From: Anthoceros angustus
Taxonomy: Eukaryota; Streptophyta; Anthocerotopsida; Anthocerotales; Anthocerotaceae
Length of the DNA: 64,000 bases
Direction of reading: 5' to 3'
NCBI GenBank assembly: GCA_010909165.1
Contig: VJWM01000063.1
Location: 1,240,001 to 1,304,000, forward strand
Shown: positions 11,276 to 22,350 of the stretch, piece after piece
How positions within the stretch are numbered: the stretch's first letter is position 1
Layout of the letters: every line of letters starts with the position of its first letter
Translations under genes and position numbers: made by a program
Notes under the pieces: model-generated
Databases searched by the model: none
Told to the model about the DNA's origin: nothing
What the model saw: only the letters and a program-made list of their open reading frames with translations

Positions 11276-11590
11276 ATGCCTTCCCGTAGGCGCGGTCGTC
11301 GCAGACCTACACAGAACAGGGAAACAAATCAGCCCAGTGCAGTTGAAGCACAGCAGGAAATTTATTTTGCTGACCAGAATACTCACAATTTGGGCAATGG
11401 TGTGGTGACTGACCGTGATTTTCTGGCCTGGCGCATTGACAATCTACATGCCCAACTTGTCCATGTAATCCTTATGCAGGGTGCTGATTATATGACGCAG
11501 ACCCGAAGGATTATTACCAGAATTGACAAAATCTCTGCTGAAATTTCACAGATTGGTGGGCGCCTGGATCTCCTCATTCAGGAATTATAG
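11276..11590 (+). CDS. Small basic ORF between primer binding site and gag, unknown
   Basis: 104 codons starting MPSRRRGRRRPTQNRE, strongly basic at the N-terminus and then mixed, with a heptad-like C-terminal half (IITRIDKISAEISQIGG) that could form a coiled coil. It lies inside the retrotransposon, about 400 bases before gag, in an unusually long leader. Standard copia elements have no such ORF. It could be an element-specific accessory gene, a captured host fragment, or chance; I do not recognise it. Confidence 0.35.
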   Translation: MPSRRRGRRRPTQNRETNQPSAVEAQQEIYFADQNTHNLGNGVVTDRDFLAWRIDNLHAQLVHVILMQGADYMTQTRRIITRIDKISAEISQIGGRLDLLIQEL

Positions 11591-11988
11591 TGCCCCAACC
11601 ACCCTGAACCCATCTCCATGGTGCAGCCAGCAGTGGGATTGTTCCTGCCTACCCTGTTGCCCACTCCTGAAAAATCGGATGCAAATCGTTAGGGTTTCGC
11701 ATGAACAGACAGTTCATGTGAAAGGGCATTTTAACATTAGGGTTTTATGAAACACATCTGTTCACACTGTCGTTTCGCAGCAAGCATGTCGTTTCATGGC
11801 TCCCCTTTGTGCCCCAATTTCCCTTAGCATTGTAGATACACCTTTGCACAGGTAGATCACTCAGTTAGTCAACAATGTATGGATGATTGGCTACTAGAGG
11901 ACTTGGCTGAATCCCTTTCTCACCTCTTTTTTTTGGAAGACTGGTTGATGCTGGCCAAGCCATCTTGAACACAGGCCAACCTGCAAAT

Positions 11989-13200
11989 ATGTCTAACGTC
12001 AATCCTCCTCCTCCTCCTCCTCCGCCACCACTTTCCCCTCCTCTGCCCCCTCCTCCACCTCCTGGCTCATATAACCCTGTTTTCACATCTGAATTGAAAG
12101 AGAAGGACAGGTTTAATGGTCAAAACTACGAGGTGTGGAGAGTGCGGATGAGGTCGACACTACTGGCTAGAGGAGTCTGGGGCATTGTAGATGGCTCTAT
12201 TCGTGAGCCAGCTCCCACTGCCCTTACGGGAGAGAAGGACAAATGGGCTCATGCTAACAGCATTGGCATTGCCCTCCTTGACTCTGGCCTGACTGAGGAT
12301 CTTATTCCTCAGATTGAATTCCTTACTAAGGCCCAGTGAGATCTGGTCACAATTGGAAAGCCAATACAAGATCAACAATGTCCTCACACTCTGTACATTG
12401 CGCATGGAGTTTTATGGACTAAAAATGCGAGAAGGAGACAAAGTTCTTGCTCACACCAGCAAACTTAGACACCTTCGAGCCCAACTTACCTCCCTCGGTA
12501 CTATGATGGACAAGGTGGACGTGATTGCTCAGTTGCTCATCAGCCTGCCACCCAGTTACCAGAACTTCGTATCTGCCCACAATGTTCCCATCCGACATGC
12601 TATGGCTGCCGGTGCTTCTGGGAGACAAGTTACTATCACCTTAGACGAGGTGATAGGGGCCCTCTTCCAGGAAGAGCAAAGCAGGCTCATGTTAGGGTCT
12701 GGAAAATCCAAAGCTGACAGAGTGCTCACAGCTTTCCGTGGACGAGGGTCACAGAAAGACAAGACGCGGATACAGAATTCACACCAGGGAATTAATCGCC
12801 ATGAAGGCCAACGCAATGATGCAGGTCCTTCTGCTAAACGTACTGGAACTTGTAACTGGTGCGGCAAACCTAGTCATTGGGCTAATGAATGTAGGAAAAA
12901 GAAAGCTGGGGAGCCACGAAAGCCTTCTCATCCTACTGTCAGCGCTGTTGTTCGTGACAAGCCTGCAAAATCAAACAAGCCAGCAGTCAAGATCCTAACA
13001 GTCTATTTGTCTACCTTAACAAGTGATGGAGCAACCTGGTACCTGGATTCTGGGGCTACAACCCACATATGCAGGGATGAGTCCCTCTTCACATCCATAA
13101 CTCCCTCTTCTAGTATAGACAGAGTGTACTTAGGGGATGAGCGTAACACCACTAGCCTGCAGATACTAGGACAGGGTTCCTGCACATTCATGTTTACCTT
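11989..13200 (+). pseudogene. gag-pr: Ty1-copia gag and protease, frameshifted
   Basis: Starts with a polyproline run encoded by CCT repeats, then a UBN2-type gag (DRFNGQNYEVWRVRM). The frame breaks at 12337: GCC CAG is followed by an extra T and then GAG ATC TGG, so translation stops at TGA, while the natural continuation (EIWSQLESQYKINN) is in the next frame from 12341. A CCHC zinc knuckle follows (CNWCGKPSHWANEC, near 12850), then the aspartic protease signature WYLDSGATTHIC (near 13040). Similarity to the expected polyprotein ends near 13195 after GQGSCTFMF, where the next block is inverted. Confidence 0.9.
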
Positions 13201-13436
13201 TAGCAAGACAAGTGAAGTCAAGACGATAGAGATCATGCTCAGGTAGGGCCTTGAAGATGCACACAGAGGGTGAGTCCTTTCTTAAGAAGCAACAGGAGCC
13301 TTCTTGAGCTGTTAGCTGGAAGCTTCCAAGTTTAAGAAGTCTACTTAGTGACAGCAGGTTTTTGGCCATGCTGGGCACATATAGAACCTCTGTCAGGGTT
13401 AAAGTAGATCCATCACTTAGCGGAAGATCCTTTTTA
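13200..13436 (-). pseudogene. Copia polyprotein block downstream of protease, inverted
   Basis: Minus-strand frame reading SDGSTLTLTEVLYVPSMAKN and ending ALPEHDLYRLDFTCLAKG. In an intact element this segment joins directly to the end of the protease (GQGSCTFMF) on one side and to the pre-integrase region (STSAGNLSAQQQSILWH) on the other. Here it is flipped and abuts the end of reverse transcriptase. Confidence 0.85.
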
Positions 13437-14640
13437 CGTCTGTCCAATGGGCACGACCTGGGGTATCTAGGAATTGGGATACAGTACTAACAGAGTGCTG
13501 TATATCAGGTCTAGTCCAGTTACTGATGAAGATCAGGCTGCCGACAGCCTGACGATATGGCACATCAAGCATTTCCTGCTTATCATCATCTGTGGCAGGA
13601 GACTCATATCTGGTGAGTTTTGTGCCTGCAGCGCCTGGTGTAGAAGCAGGATGAGCCTGTCCCATGTGAAACCTGTGAAGAATTTCCGCTATGTATTTGT
13701 GTTGGTGAATGATCAGCAGACCTTCTGACCTAACCCTGAGAACCTGGATTCCCAAGCAGAATAGCAGGTCACCGCTGTCTGTCATTTCAAACGTGTTTCT
13801 TAACAAAGTCTTGACATGTGACAGGATAGCAGGGTTGCTAGCCGCAAGTATGACATCGTCGACATAAAGAGCAAGGATAACATAAGCAGATCTGTCTCGA
13901 AACATGTAGACGTTCAAGTCAGCTGTGCATTGTGTGAAACCCAGAGACTTCAGGGCAGTATCGCATCTTTTATACCAGCGTTCTGCACTTTGCTTTAATC
14001 CATACAGGCATTTAATTAATAGACAAACGTGGTCAGGATGTGCAGGGTCAACATAGCCTTCCGGCTACTCCATGTACAATTCCTCCTCAAGGATGTCATG
14101 GAGGAAAGCCGTGCAAACATCCATCTGTTGTAGCTCAAGGTAATATTCCGCTACAAGAGCCAGAATCATACGAATAGATTGGGCACGCACTACAGGAGAA
14201 AAAATCTCTTGGTAATCCAAGCCTGCAACTTGGGTAAACCCCCTGGCGCACAGCCTTGCTTTATATCGAGCTATATGTCCTTGTGCATTGAGCTTGTGTT
14301 TGAACACCCACTTACAGGTGATTGCTTTTCTTTTGGCAGGTCTAGGAACAAGACGCCAAGTACCATTTTTGATCAAGCTGTTATACTCGTCGTCAACAGC
14401 GAATTTCCATTTGTCCTTGTCTGGTCCAGTGAGTGCCTCTGTGAGAGAAGTTAGCTCTGGAGGCACATCTGGAGGTGAAGAAACTGCTGAAGCAGCATGA
14501 CGTCTGAAGTCTATGCTGGCATATGGAGGTTCCTTCCATTCGGAAGGTGGAGGTCTGTGCCTTGAGGAGCGGCGTGGGCCTACATCCTCGGCGTCTTCCT
14601 GAGGGCTGAGGTGGCTCATCGTCCTCATCAGGTATGTCAT
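13430..14640 (-). pseudogene. rt: Ty1-copia reverse transcriptase (RVT_2), broken
   Basis: Typical RVT_2 motifs in order on the minus strand: WKFAVDDEYNSLIKNGTW, KWVFKHKLNAQGHIARYKAR, FSPVVRAQSIRMIL, MDVCTAFLH, the catalytic YVDDVILAA, and the end HWTDVKRIFR. An in-frame TAG after ELYME and a frame change near 14065-13917 interrupt it. It ends at the point where the normal chain would continue into RNase H; that domain is missing. Confidence 0.9.
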
Positions 14641-14687
14641 CCATCACCTGTGGACCCGGATTGTCCACAAATTCCAAGTCGTCATCT

Positions 14688-14907
14688 GGATTTTCAGCAT
14701 CCTGTTCAACATGATCGAAATCTAACCCATTCAGGTCTACTGCAGGTGCCAAAGGATCTGGCTGGTTATCATCGTCACCAGCAGTAGGACGTGGAATGGA
14801 TTTTCAGCATCCTGTTCAACATGATCGAAATCTAACCCATTCAGGTCTACTGCAGGTGCCAAAGGATCTGGCTGGTAATCAGCGTCACCAGCAGCAGGAC
14901 GTGGAAT
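14688..14907. repeat. Tandem duplication, about 110 bp x 2, inside the copia element
   Basis: 14688-14797 and 14798-14907 both begin GGATTTTCAGCATCCTGTTC and end CAGGACGTGGAAT-like; only about four positions differ. It lies in the linker between integrase and reverse transcriptase and arose after or shortly before insertion. Confidence 0.92.
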
Positions 14908-15991
14908 AATTGGAGCTGGTGCTGGATTGCCTGCAGGTAAGTTATGGACGATGCCATCAACATCCAAGGGATACAGAGATAAAAGACCAGGTGTGTCCTC
15001 GAGAACTGCGTCTTCAGAGTCAGCTTGCTGCTCAAAGGGATCATGTGGTTCATCTCTCAATGGGGCAGACTGAAGGGGTTCCAAAAACGTAACGCTTCTC
15101 GCAAGAACAGGTTGCCTGGAAATTGGATCAATCAGCTTGTATGCCTTGACTATTTCACTATAGCCCACAAAAATAAGGCGCTTTAAGCGATTGTCTAACT
15201 TCCGTCGTTTTTCTGCAGGTAGATAAGCATAGGCCTTAGAGCCAAAGATCCTAAGATGAAGGAGGCTCGGCTTGCGTTTCCAGAACAACTCGAACGGTGT
15301 TGTGTTAGAGACAAGAGAGCTAGTGGGCAGCCTGTTTACTATGTAGGATGAGGTGACCATTGCTTCTGCCCAGTAGGGTGATGGGAGACCTGACCACAGC
15401 AGCATGGCTCGGGTCATGCCCATTAAGGTCTGGTTTTTCCTTTCAGCAACTCCATTCTGTTGCTGCGTATAAGGCACGATTAGCTGGTGGATAATTCCTT
15501 GTGTGGTGAAGAGGTTTTCGAAGGACTGATTCACAAACTCTGTGCCATTATCAGATCTGAAGATCTTGAGGAAACAGCCTGTCTGGCGCTGCACGGTGAT
15601 CAACCAGTCTTGGAACAGAGGGAAAGTGTCATTTTTCCTCTTCATAGGAAACGTCCATGTGTATCTCGTATAGTCGTCTGTAATAGTGAAGTAATAATCT
15701 GCCCCACCAAGTGAAGAAACCTGAAGGCGGCCAGAGATATCAGCGTGCACTAATTCCAGAGGTTGAGAGGATCTGTGAGCTGGGCCTGTTGGGAAGGGCT
15801 GTTCCTTCTGTTTAGCAAGGGCACATGTCTCACAGAGGGGAAGTGCCTTTAGATGAGCAGGAAGAGGCTCACGATAGCAGTCACTGTTACTTAGGGATGC
15901 TAGGGCTTTGCGATTCAGATGTCCAAGCCTTGCATGCCAGAGAATGGACTGCTGTTGAGCCGATAGGTTTCCTGCACTTGTAGAATTAGCT
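14908..15991 (-). pseudogene. int: Ty1-copia pre-integrase and integrase
   Basis: From 15990 downwards on the minus strand: pre-integrase zinc-binding HHCC region (LWHARLGHLN, then CETCALAKQ), then the rve catalytic core with its three acidic residues visible as HADISG, FRSDNGTEF and NGVAERKNQ. After the core comes the copia-type GKRPSLLHLR-like segment (WKRKPSLLHLRIFGSKAYAY). This part looks largely open and little damaged, in contrast to gag and RT. Confidence 0.92.
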
Positions 15992-16640
15992 TTACATCTT
16001 CTATAGATTAATATCTTTCCAGGAAGAAAATGAGCTTGTATATGTCATACAAAATCATGACAGCTAATATTGTCGCGATTTCGAAGATGCATGTATAGCA
16101 ATTCCCTAACATAGCAGAAGTGAAGAATTTAAGGGGAGGATATTATCTGCACAACCTTTCTGTGGCGAAGATGTACGCTGCCAAATACAGGAAAGGTGCC
16201 AAGGTCTTCGAGAGCACTTGGCACGAGGATTCCAGCACGCTTCTTTTTGGTAGAGAGGGATTACCAAAACTTACTTTGTAGGAAAGAAAAGGAGAATAGA
16301 AGGAGATCATGGTACGATACTGGCCATTTTCTAAGTAAGCTTGTTCACCAACTACTTGGAACATTTGGCAGAGAATTTGAACCACATTTGTCTTACGAAC
16401 CTAACAAATTATGCATCACTCTAAACTTTCTAGAGGCTAAAGTGACTAGTCTAAACATACATACAACGTAGATTTTGAAACCACGCCTCCAATCTCCACG
16501 ATATGAACGAAGACCTCCATTTTGTCCAATGCAATGTATTCCACCCAACAAAGCCTTCATCAATAGAAAATGCAGTCGATGTATTCCACCCAACAAATCC
16601 TTCATTCAATAGAAAATGAACTCATTCTTGTTCATAACAA
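15992..16640. repeat. Dispersed repeat, right direct copy, with partial tandem copies
   Basis: Begins CATCTTCTATAGATTAATAT, matching 8300 onward. The later part has the phrase CACCCAACAAAGCCTTCATC at about 16540, again at about 16590, and a more diverged version near 16755. The pair of copies brackets the LINE-minisatellite-copia cluster in direct orientation. Confidence 0.6.
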
Positions 16641-17336
16641 GAGCCGTCTAGCAAAATAGTCCGTCTAGCAAAATACTGCTCAAATTGGTGATAGAATAGC
16701 ATCACACCACACTTAAGCATAAAAGAAGATTTATATCCATTTTTGTTTAATGCAATGTGTTCTATCCAATAAAACTATTGATCAGTAGGAAATGAAGTGG
16801 ATCGTGCTCATAACATTAGCCTTTTAGGATGATAGATAGCATCCCAGCACACTTAAGTGCTGAAACCAAACTATGTTTGTGCACTTCACCACCTCACATA
16901 CCTTTTCTTATCCTTTTAATTTGAACAAATGAGAGATTCGGTTTTATGGGTGAATTTAAAATTTGAATTTGGTTTTTGAATGTTTGAATATCAATTTTAT
17001 GACGAGGGTGACAATGTACACTAGGTGGGGGATTTTTTGAATTGGATCAGAACTTAACTTAGGACGTTTTCAAGACAAAAATTGCTAGTGCTAGTTTCTG
17101 TTTAGCCAGTATGTGGCGAAGGTCCTGACGATTGTAACGATGCGTTGAGTGGATCGCAGGGCTGCAGGGTGGTTGAGCCATCGGAATGTGCGTCGTGTGG
17201 ATTCAGACTCTGCCAGATTAGGTCTGGAGCTGATCGTGCACGGGAGCTCAACGGACGCAGAGCGCATGTTTCTTGTCCAAACTCCGCCGGTGCATCTTTT
17301 CATGGTAGCCCCGAGCCGTGTGTGCTGCTTCAAGCG
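16641..17336. other. Intergenic, AT-rich, then 5' region of the protease gene
   Basis: AT-rich with a further diverged dispersed-repeat piece to about 16800. The open frame from 17145 continues into the next gene but starts with GTG, so 17100-17336 is treated as its leader. Confidence 0.5.
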
Positions 17337-20023
17337 ATGGGAGTTCCCCGTCAGATTGATGGCCTGAAATCGCTATGCTTGATACCTGGAGCGAGTGATT
17401 TCACGCTGCACGGGAGCGGGCCATGGAAGCGGCTGTCGCGTTACCCGGGCCTGGCCACTGCACTCACCGTGGTCGGTGCTGGAGCTGCAATTCTGGCCTT
17501 GAGATACACAGGCAATTCGGTTCGTGTTGCGTGTGTATATACTCCCTTGAGTTGGAGGTGGTGTAACCCCTTGGTGAAGGAGCTAGGAGTGCCTGGACTC
17601 AAGAACCCTGGCAACAGCTGCTTTCTCAACGTCATCCTGCAGGCATGAAGCATGGCTGGAGTCTGGTGCTGCAATTGATGTTTTATGCTTTCGGTTGGGA
17701 GCTCAAGGGCTGGTGTCTTATTTTCGCAGGCATTGGCAAGCTCTGAGGAGTTCATATCCTTTCTGGCACTCGATTGCCGGTTAGCCAGGCGGAATAACTA
17801 TAGCTTGCGTTTGGCAGCACCTTTGCTAGAACTTCTAACTGGTAGGTGAGAGAGAGTGGGTGAATTTGTGGATGCATTGTGGCAGCAGGCAAAGCAAACT
17901 GGTCTGTCCATTTGTGTGTGTTGCTATGCCAGAGCTCTCCGAAACGACATTTGAACGTAAGGTGGCAGATTCTGGTGTTGTGATGCACATCCTCGAACGC
18001 TCTTCAAGGGGCTTCGATCTTAGCCGGCAGCAGGTATGTGCTCGTGTTATGGCTTGCAAGGTGCGTTCGTATCTCAGGTGCTTTAGTTGAAAGGGAACGG
18101 GGTGAATGATGTGGAGTGTTGTGCAGGACGCTGCAGAGTTCCTTAATCGTCTGGCAGAACTGTTGAAAACAGAGCGTAATGCCTTCTTTCAGAAATTGCA
18201 ACCAGATGTGGACTCGTTTGCAGATGTTCCGCTCATAGCTAGTGATGCGAATCCAAGTGCGCGATGCAGTAGAGTCGCGTCTGAGGACAGTAAGAGGCAG
18301 AGGTTGCTGTGTCCACTGGAGGGAAGAACTCAAAGTTTGATGTTCTGCCAGAAGTGTCATCACAAGGTTGCAAGATGTACAAGCCCTCAGTGTGCTTTTC
18401 TTAGATTTCTGTGCAGCTGCTCAGGGAAAATGTACAAAATATGCAACAGCTTGTCCTTTTCTGACATTGCTCATGCAGTTCCCGAGCAACTTGGAAGGTT
18501 TCACCAGCATCCCCCTTGCACTTCCAAGCAAGCGTGGAATCGTTGTGAGTAGTCTGATGCTTCTCTCCATAAGAAGACCCATTCTTTGTTATCACCCCGG
18601 AGCCACTTACATCATCAATGGTTGCAGACGGAAGGATGTGATCTCAGTCGTTGTCTCAACCAGTACACATCAGTTGAGGTGGTTTCTGACTTCACATGCA
18701 TCCGGTGTACACATCGAGCTTCAGCACAACTCCAGCAGGAGCATGAGTTCCTCAAACATCTTGTAGGTAGTCAGTTGCTTCTTTCACGATGATTTTGCTG
18801 TTCAATTGAAGAGTGCGCTGTTCTTTGACTGAGCTCATCGACCGGCTGACAGATAACAGCATGTAATTTGGATGACGAGTGCCACTGTAAGGATGTGACA
18901 GTTCAAATGGGAGGAACATGGAGGAAGGTGAATACACAGGTTCATAGACGCCTCATGATATCATGTGCTCCAAAGGTGATCTTCATGATGCATAATCCTG
19001 TCCTCAAACATACTTAATCTGCTCATCCTTCTGGGGGTCATCTTGGTCCTAGGAGGGTTTGTCACGAGTTATTTTCTGCAGATCTGTGACTGCTATTGCT
19101 AGTTTCATTTTCCTTTGCTGTGACTGACAGGGCGTACCTGAAAGTGGGGCTAACAAATAACTGATTTGTATGTCATTTGAAGGTGACTGATGCTGTGCAT
19201 CCTTGAGCTGTGCAGGTTTTGTGCCTTCAAATTCCTCGAGCAAGGTGTAGTAATTCTGATGGTCATGCACGACCGCAAAAATTGAAGGTTGGTGATAACG
19301 TTTCAGCTGGTTTGGGTCATGACACTGCAGTTTTTTCTGTGTGAAGTCTTTGCTCTTGGAACTCAGGCTGTTGTCATGGGTTCGGGACGCTCTTGTGCCA
19401 AGATCAACATGACGCTGACGCCAAGGTCTAAATGTAGGGTCATGTCAAATTCCCAACATCACTGGACCTGTCCCAATGCATGATTACAGGCGTGCATACA
19501 GATACACAAGGTGATGATACTATTCCTCAGATTTTGCTTCTGCTCATGGAACTGCGTTTGTCAGTTACTTCTTTGATGCCCCTGGGACCCAATAGTCGCT
19601 GCTGCTTGATGTTTTTTGACAATCTCACCGCCCATACCCCTAGCAGACACGCCAGCTCGCTTGAGTATGCAAGGTGATGGGAATGCTGGTGACCTGGTGC
19701 CTGTTGGTCAACAAAGTGCTACAGGAGGTACGTCGTCTGAGAGGATAAGCCCAAGAACCATGTACGAGCTGCTATCCGTGGTCGAGCATCAGGGTTATGT
19801 ACCCGATAGTGGCCACTTTGCGGTCTATCGAAGGGTGAGGATTTCTAAGCCGAAGGGTGACATCGACAGGCGTCGGAGCCAGCCCCGGGACAGTGCTGAA
19901 GTACCTGCATCTGGCCGCACTGTCTGGTTTAAGGTGTCAGACTCTGAGGTGTCCAGAGTTTCTGAAGAGGTTGTCCTGAAGGCTGAGGCTTCGCTTCTAT
20001 TCTACCAGCAAATAGCTGATTAA
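17337..20023 (+). CDS. UBP27: Ubiquitin-specific protease, UBP27-like, with N-terminal membrane anchor
   Basis: A cysteine deubiquitinase. The N-terminus has one hydrophobic span (GLATALTVVGAGAAILAL, about residues 35-52), as in plant UBP27 and animal USP30, which sit in the mitochondrial outer membrane. The Cys box is GLKNPGNSCFLNVILQALAS; QQDAAEFLNRL follows in exon 4; the His box is SGHFAVYRR and the last motif WFKVSDSEVSRV, ending ASLLFYQQIAD. Clear exons: 17337-17642, 17730-17841, 17933-18033, 18127-about 18369, up to 18544, 18628-18762, 18853-18975, 19216-19244, 19438-about 19490, 19647-20023. The middle part (18369-18420 and 19245-19437) is unresolved. Paired cysteines (CQKC, CIRC) fit the zinc ribbon of the finger subdomain. 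Intron 1 seems to use a GC donor (CAG|GCATGA). Confidence 0.88.
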
Positions 20024-20781
20024 AGGGCAATACGCAATCAACTCTTTAGGTGCTCCTTGTCACGTCGCTGTCACCTTCCTCTTCTGGATGTTGTGATTTG
20101 TCAGGTGGGACTATCAGCACCCTGCTCAGTCGCTGTATGGGGCTGATCGGAGATCAGTGAATGAGACGGAATTCCCCAACAGAAGTAGGAAGCTGACCAT
20201 TGTGAGTATTCGTCCTTGTCTGTTCTGAATTTTTCGAATCATGCTGTGCTTCAGAAAGCCCCTAACTTGGTGACTAAAATTTCTTGCGGCAGCACCAGTT
20301 GGAGGTAACGCTGGCCTGGACCGTTGGAGCTCGCACCGTGAAACCAGATGCAGTCACTCTAATCTAGCGGTGAACCTCATGGCCTAAAGCCACCCTCGGA
20401 CTACATTCTTTGAGACTCCAAAGTCTCCTTTTTTTTCTGAATCCTTGGAAAGGAAGAACACTTGTGCAGCCTGTAGCATGTTCGTTCTATGGAGCTCCAA
20501 CCTTGCAACCTGATGGATTTATCGGCTAGACAAGCCGGTGGAAGGGAAAGTACAGAACGATTTCTACCGAATCCATTTTGGCGCGCATACAAAAAAGCGG
20601 CTCGTCATTTTATCAAGCTCCAACCTGCGCAACCCCAATACACGCACCAGATATGTATGTATGTACATAGCTCGCCACTGACGTCAGTGCAGATGACCGT
20701 GCGAGGCAGCGAGACCCAGCCGATGCGATGCCGAATTAACCCGCCAGTGGACGCCCGGTATCGGCACAGGTCGGGAGAGCG
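20024..20781. other. Intergenic: 3' flank of the protease gene and promoter of lipoyl synthase
   Basis: A short open pair of stretches (20105-20200 and 20294-20368) reads GADRRSVNETEFPNRSRKL and HQLEVTLAWTVGARTVKPD with splice-like borders, but follows a clear stop codon and is unrecognised; most likely 3' UTR. The proximal upstream region of lipoyl synthase holds the palindrome listed next. Confidence 0.4.
20676..20689. promoter_or_regulatory. Perfect 14-bp palindrome with a TGACGTCA core (bZIP-type site)
   Basis: CACTGACGTCAGTG, 92 bases before the lipoyl synthase ATG. TGACGTCA is the classic CRE/C-box bound by bZIP factors of the TGA and ATF/CREB type. Binding is inference from the motif. 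Confidence 0.5.
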
Positions 20782-22350
20782 ATGTCGGGACGGGCATTGT
20801 CCCTGCTGGTAGCAGGAGCGGGGCGGAGAGGCATCCGGAGGCCATGGTCGGATGTGGGCAGCCATGGATGGCACGCGGAGAGGGTGGCGCATGCTGCGGG
20901 GGCCAGAGATCTGTCCAGCGAGGGCTCGCCATCCCCGTCCTCGGGGCCCTCGGGCTTGGCTGCGCTGCGGGAGCGGCTGGCGTCCGGCGATGGGCCGAGT
21001 CTGATGGATTTTATCGGCCAGACAAGCCCGGTGGAAGGCTACTCCGTGGAGGTTGGCAGCAAGAAGGATCCCAAGGCCAAGCCTGCGTGGATGAAGCGGG
21101 TCATCCCCGGGGGCGACAAGTACACCGCCATCAAGGCCCAGCTGCGAGAGCTCAATCTGAACACAGTCTGTGAGGAGGCCAAATGCCCCAACATCGGGGA
21201 GTGCTGGAGTGGCGGGGAGACCGGCACGGCCACGGCCACCATCATGATCCTGGGAGATACCTGCACTCGGGGATGCAGGTTGGTGTGCTCGTCAACGGCC
21301 TTGTGGATTTAGGGTTTGTGTTGGGGTTGGTGGTGCTGGATGTGGTGAACAGCAGGCTGGTTTGCTTATCGCAGATTTTGTGCTGTGAAAACGTCTCGTG
21401 CTCCCCCCCCTCCAGATCCTGAGGAGCCTCGGAAGGTGGCAGAGGCTGTTGTGGCATGGGGCGTTGACTACATTGTGCTCACAAGCGTGGACCGGGATGA
21501 TCTGCCGGACCAGGGAAGCAACCATTTTGCTGAGACTGTGAGGTTGTTGAAAAGTAGCAAGCCGTCCATGCTCGTGGAGGCCTTGGGTGAGCCCTGCCTC
21601 TCGTGTCGTTTTCCCCGCTGTTAGGGTTTGGTGGGCAGCAGGGAAGGAAGGAATTTCGGATGCTTTTCCTGCCTGTATGGGGATTGTTGTTGACAAGGTA
21701 TAATTGTTTGGATGGTGGTTGCAGTCCCGGATTTTCGTGGGGAGCGTGAGTGCGTGGAAAGAGTGGCTCTGTCGGGGCTTGATGTGTTTGCACACAATGT
21801 GGAGACAGTGGAGGAGCTGCAGATGAGTGTGCGAGACCACAGAGCAAACTTCCGACAGTCCGTGGACGTGCTGAAGATAGCCAAGGCTGTAGCTCCCTCT
21901 GGCACTTTGACCAAGACGTCCGTCATGCTCGGTTGTGGAGAGACTCCGTCGCAAATTGTGCGAACATTGGAGAAACTCAGGGAGGCTGATGTTGATGTTG
22001 TGACATTTGGTCAATATATGCGACCAACGAAGAGGCACATGCCTGTTTCGGAGTATGTGACTCCGGAGGCCTTTGAAGAGTATAGGAGGCTGGGCATGGA
22101 AATGGTAATTTGTGTGTCGCAACCTGAATTTGTCCAGCCCTGGCCGGCCCTTGATCATCATATGTACCAGGTCCCTTGCTCTGTTCGTAGTGTCATGAGT
22201 TGATTGTTTGTTCGCTGTAATGTGCAGGGTTTTAAGTATGTGGCCTCTGGGCCCCTGGTAAGGTCCTCTTACAAAGCTGGGGAGTATTATATCAAAAACA
22301 TGCTGGACAGCAGCAGGGAAAAATTGCAGGTGGCCTCTGCTGCCCCTTAG
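20782..22350 (+). CDS. LIP1: Lipoyl synthase, mitochondrial (radical SAM)
   Basis: Inserts two sulfurs into octanoyl-protein to make the lipoyl cofactor of pyruvate and 2-oxoglutarate dehydrogenases and glycine cleavage H protein. Exons 20782-21278, 21375-21586, 21725-22104, 22228-22350 give 403 residues in continuous phase. The first about 45 residues are Arg/Ala/Ser-rich without acidic clusters ([20 protein letters not shown]), fitting a mitochondrial presequence. The auxiliary 4Fe-4S cluster ligands are C130, C135 and C141 ([12 protein letters not shown]) and the radical SAM cluster ligands C161, C165 and C168 (CTRGCRFC, built across the first intron). The C-terminal RSSYKAGE serine motif, an auxiliary cluster ligand in the family, is present. 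The gene looks complete. Confidence 0.97.

Larger units (their letters stand above)
10552..15991. mobile_element. Scrambled Ty1-copia LTR retrotransposon
   Basis: Reading along the plus strand: LTR, primer binding site, a small ORF, gag and protease on the plus strand to about 13200; then a 235-base block (the stretch that should follow protease) on the minus strand; then reverse transcriptase and integrase on the minus strand to about 15990. RNase H and a 3' LTR are not seen. The protease-before-integrase-before-RT content defines the copia superfamily. The element also has a +1 frameshift in gag (12337) and a stop inside RT (near 14065), so it is dead. Confidence 0.88.

Noticed and set aside
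17145-17336. N-terminal extension of the UBP27-like protein
   Set aside because: The frame is open but its first codon is GTG; the first ATG in frame is 17337 and gives a normal N-terminus before the membrane span.
20105-20368. Extra exons after the UBP27-like stop codon
   Set aside because: They follow a stop that coincides with the normal C-terminus of the family, and the peptide is not part of it; more likely 3' UTR.
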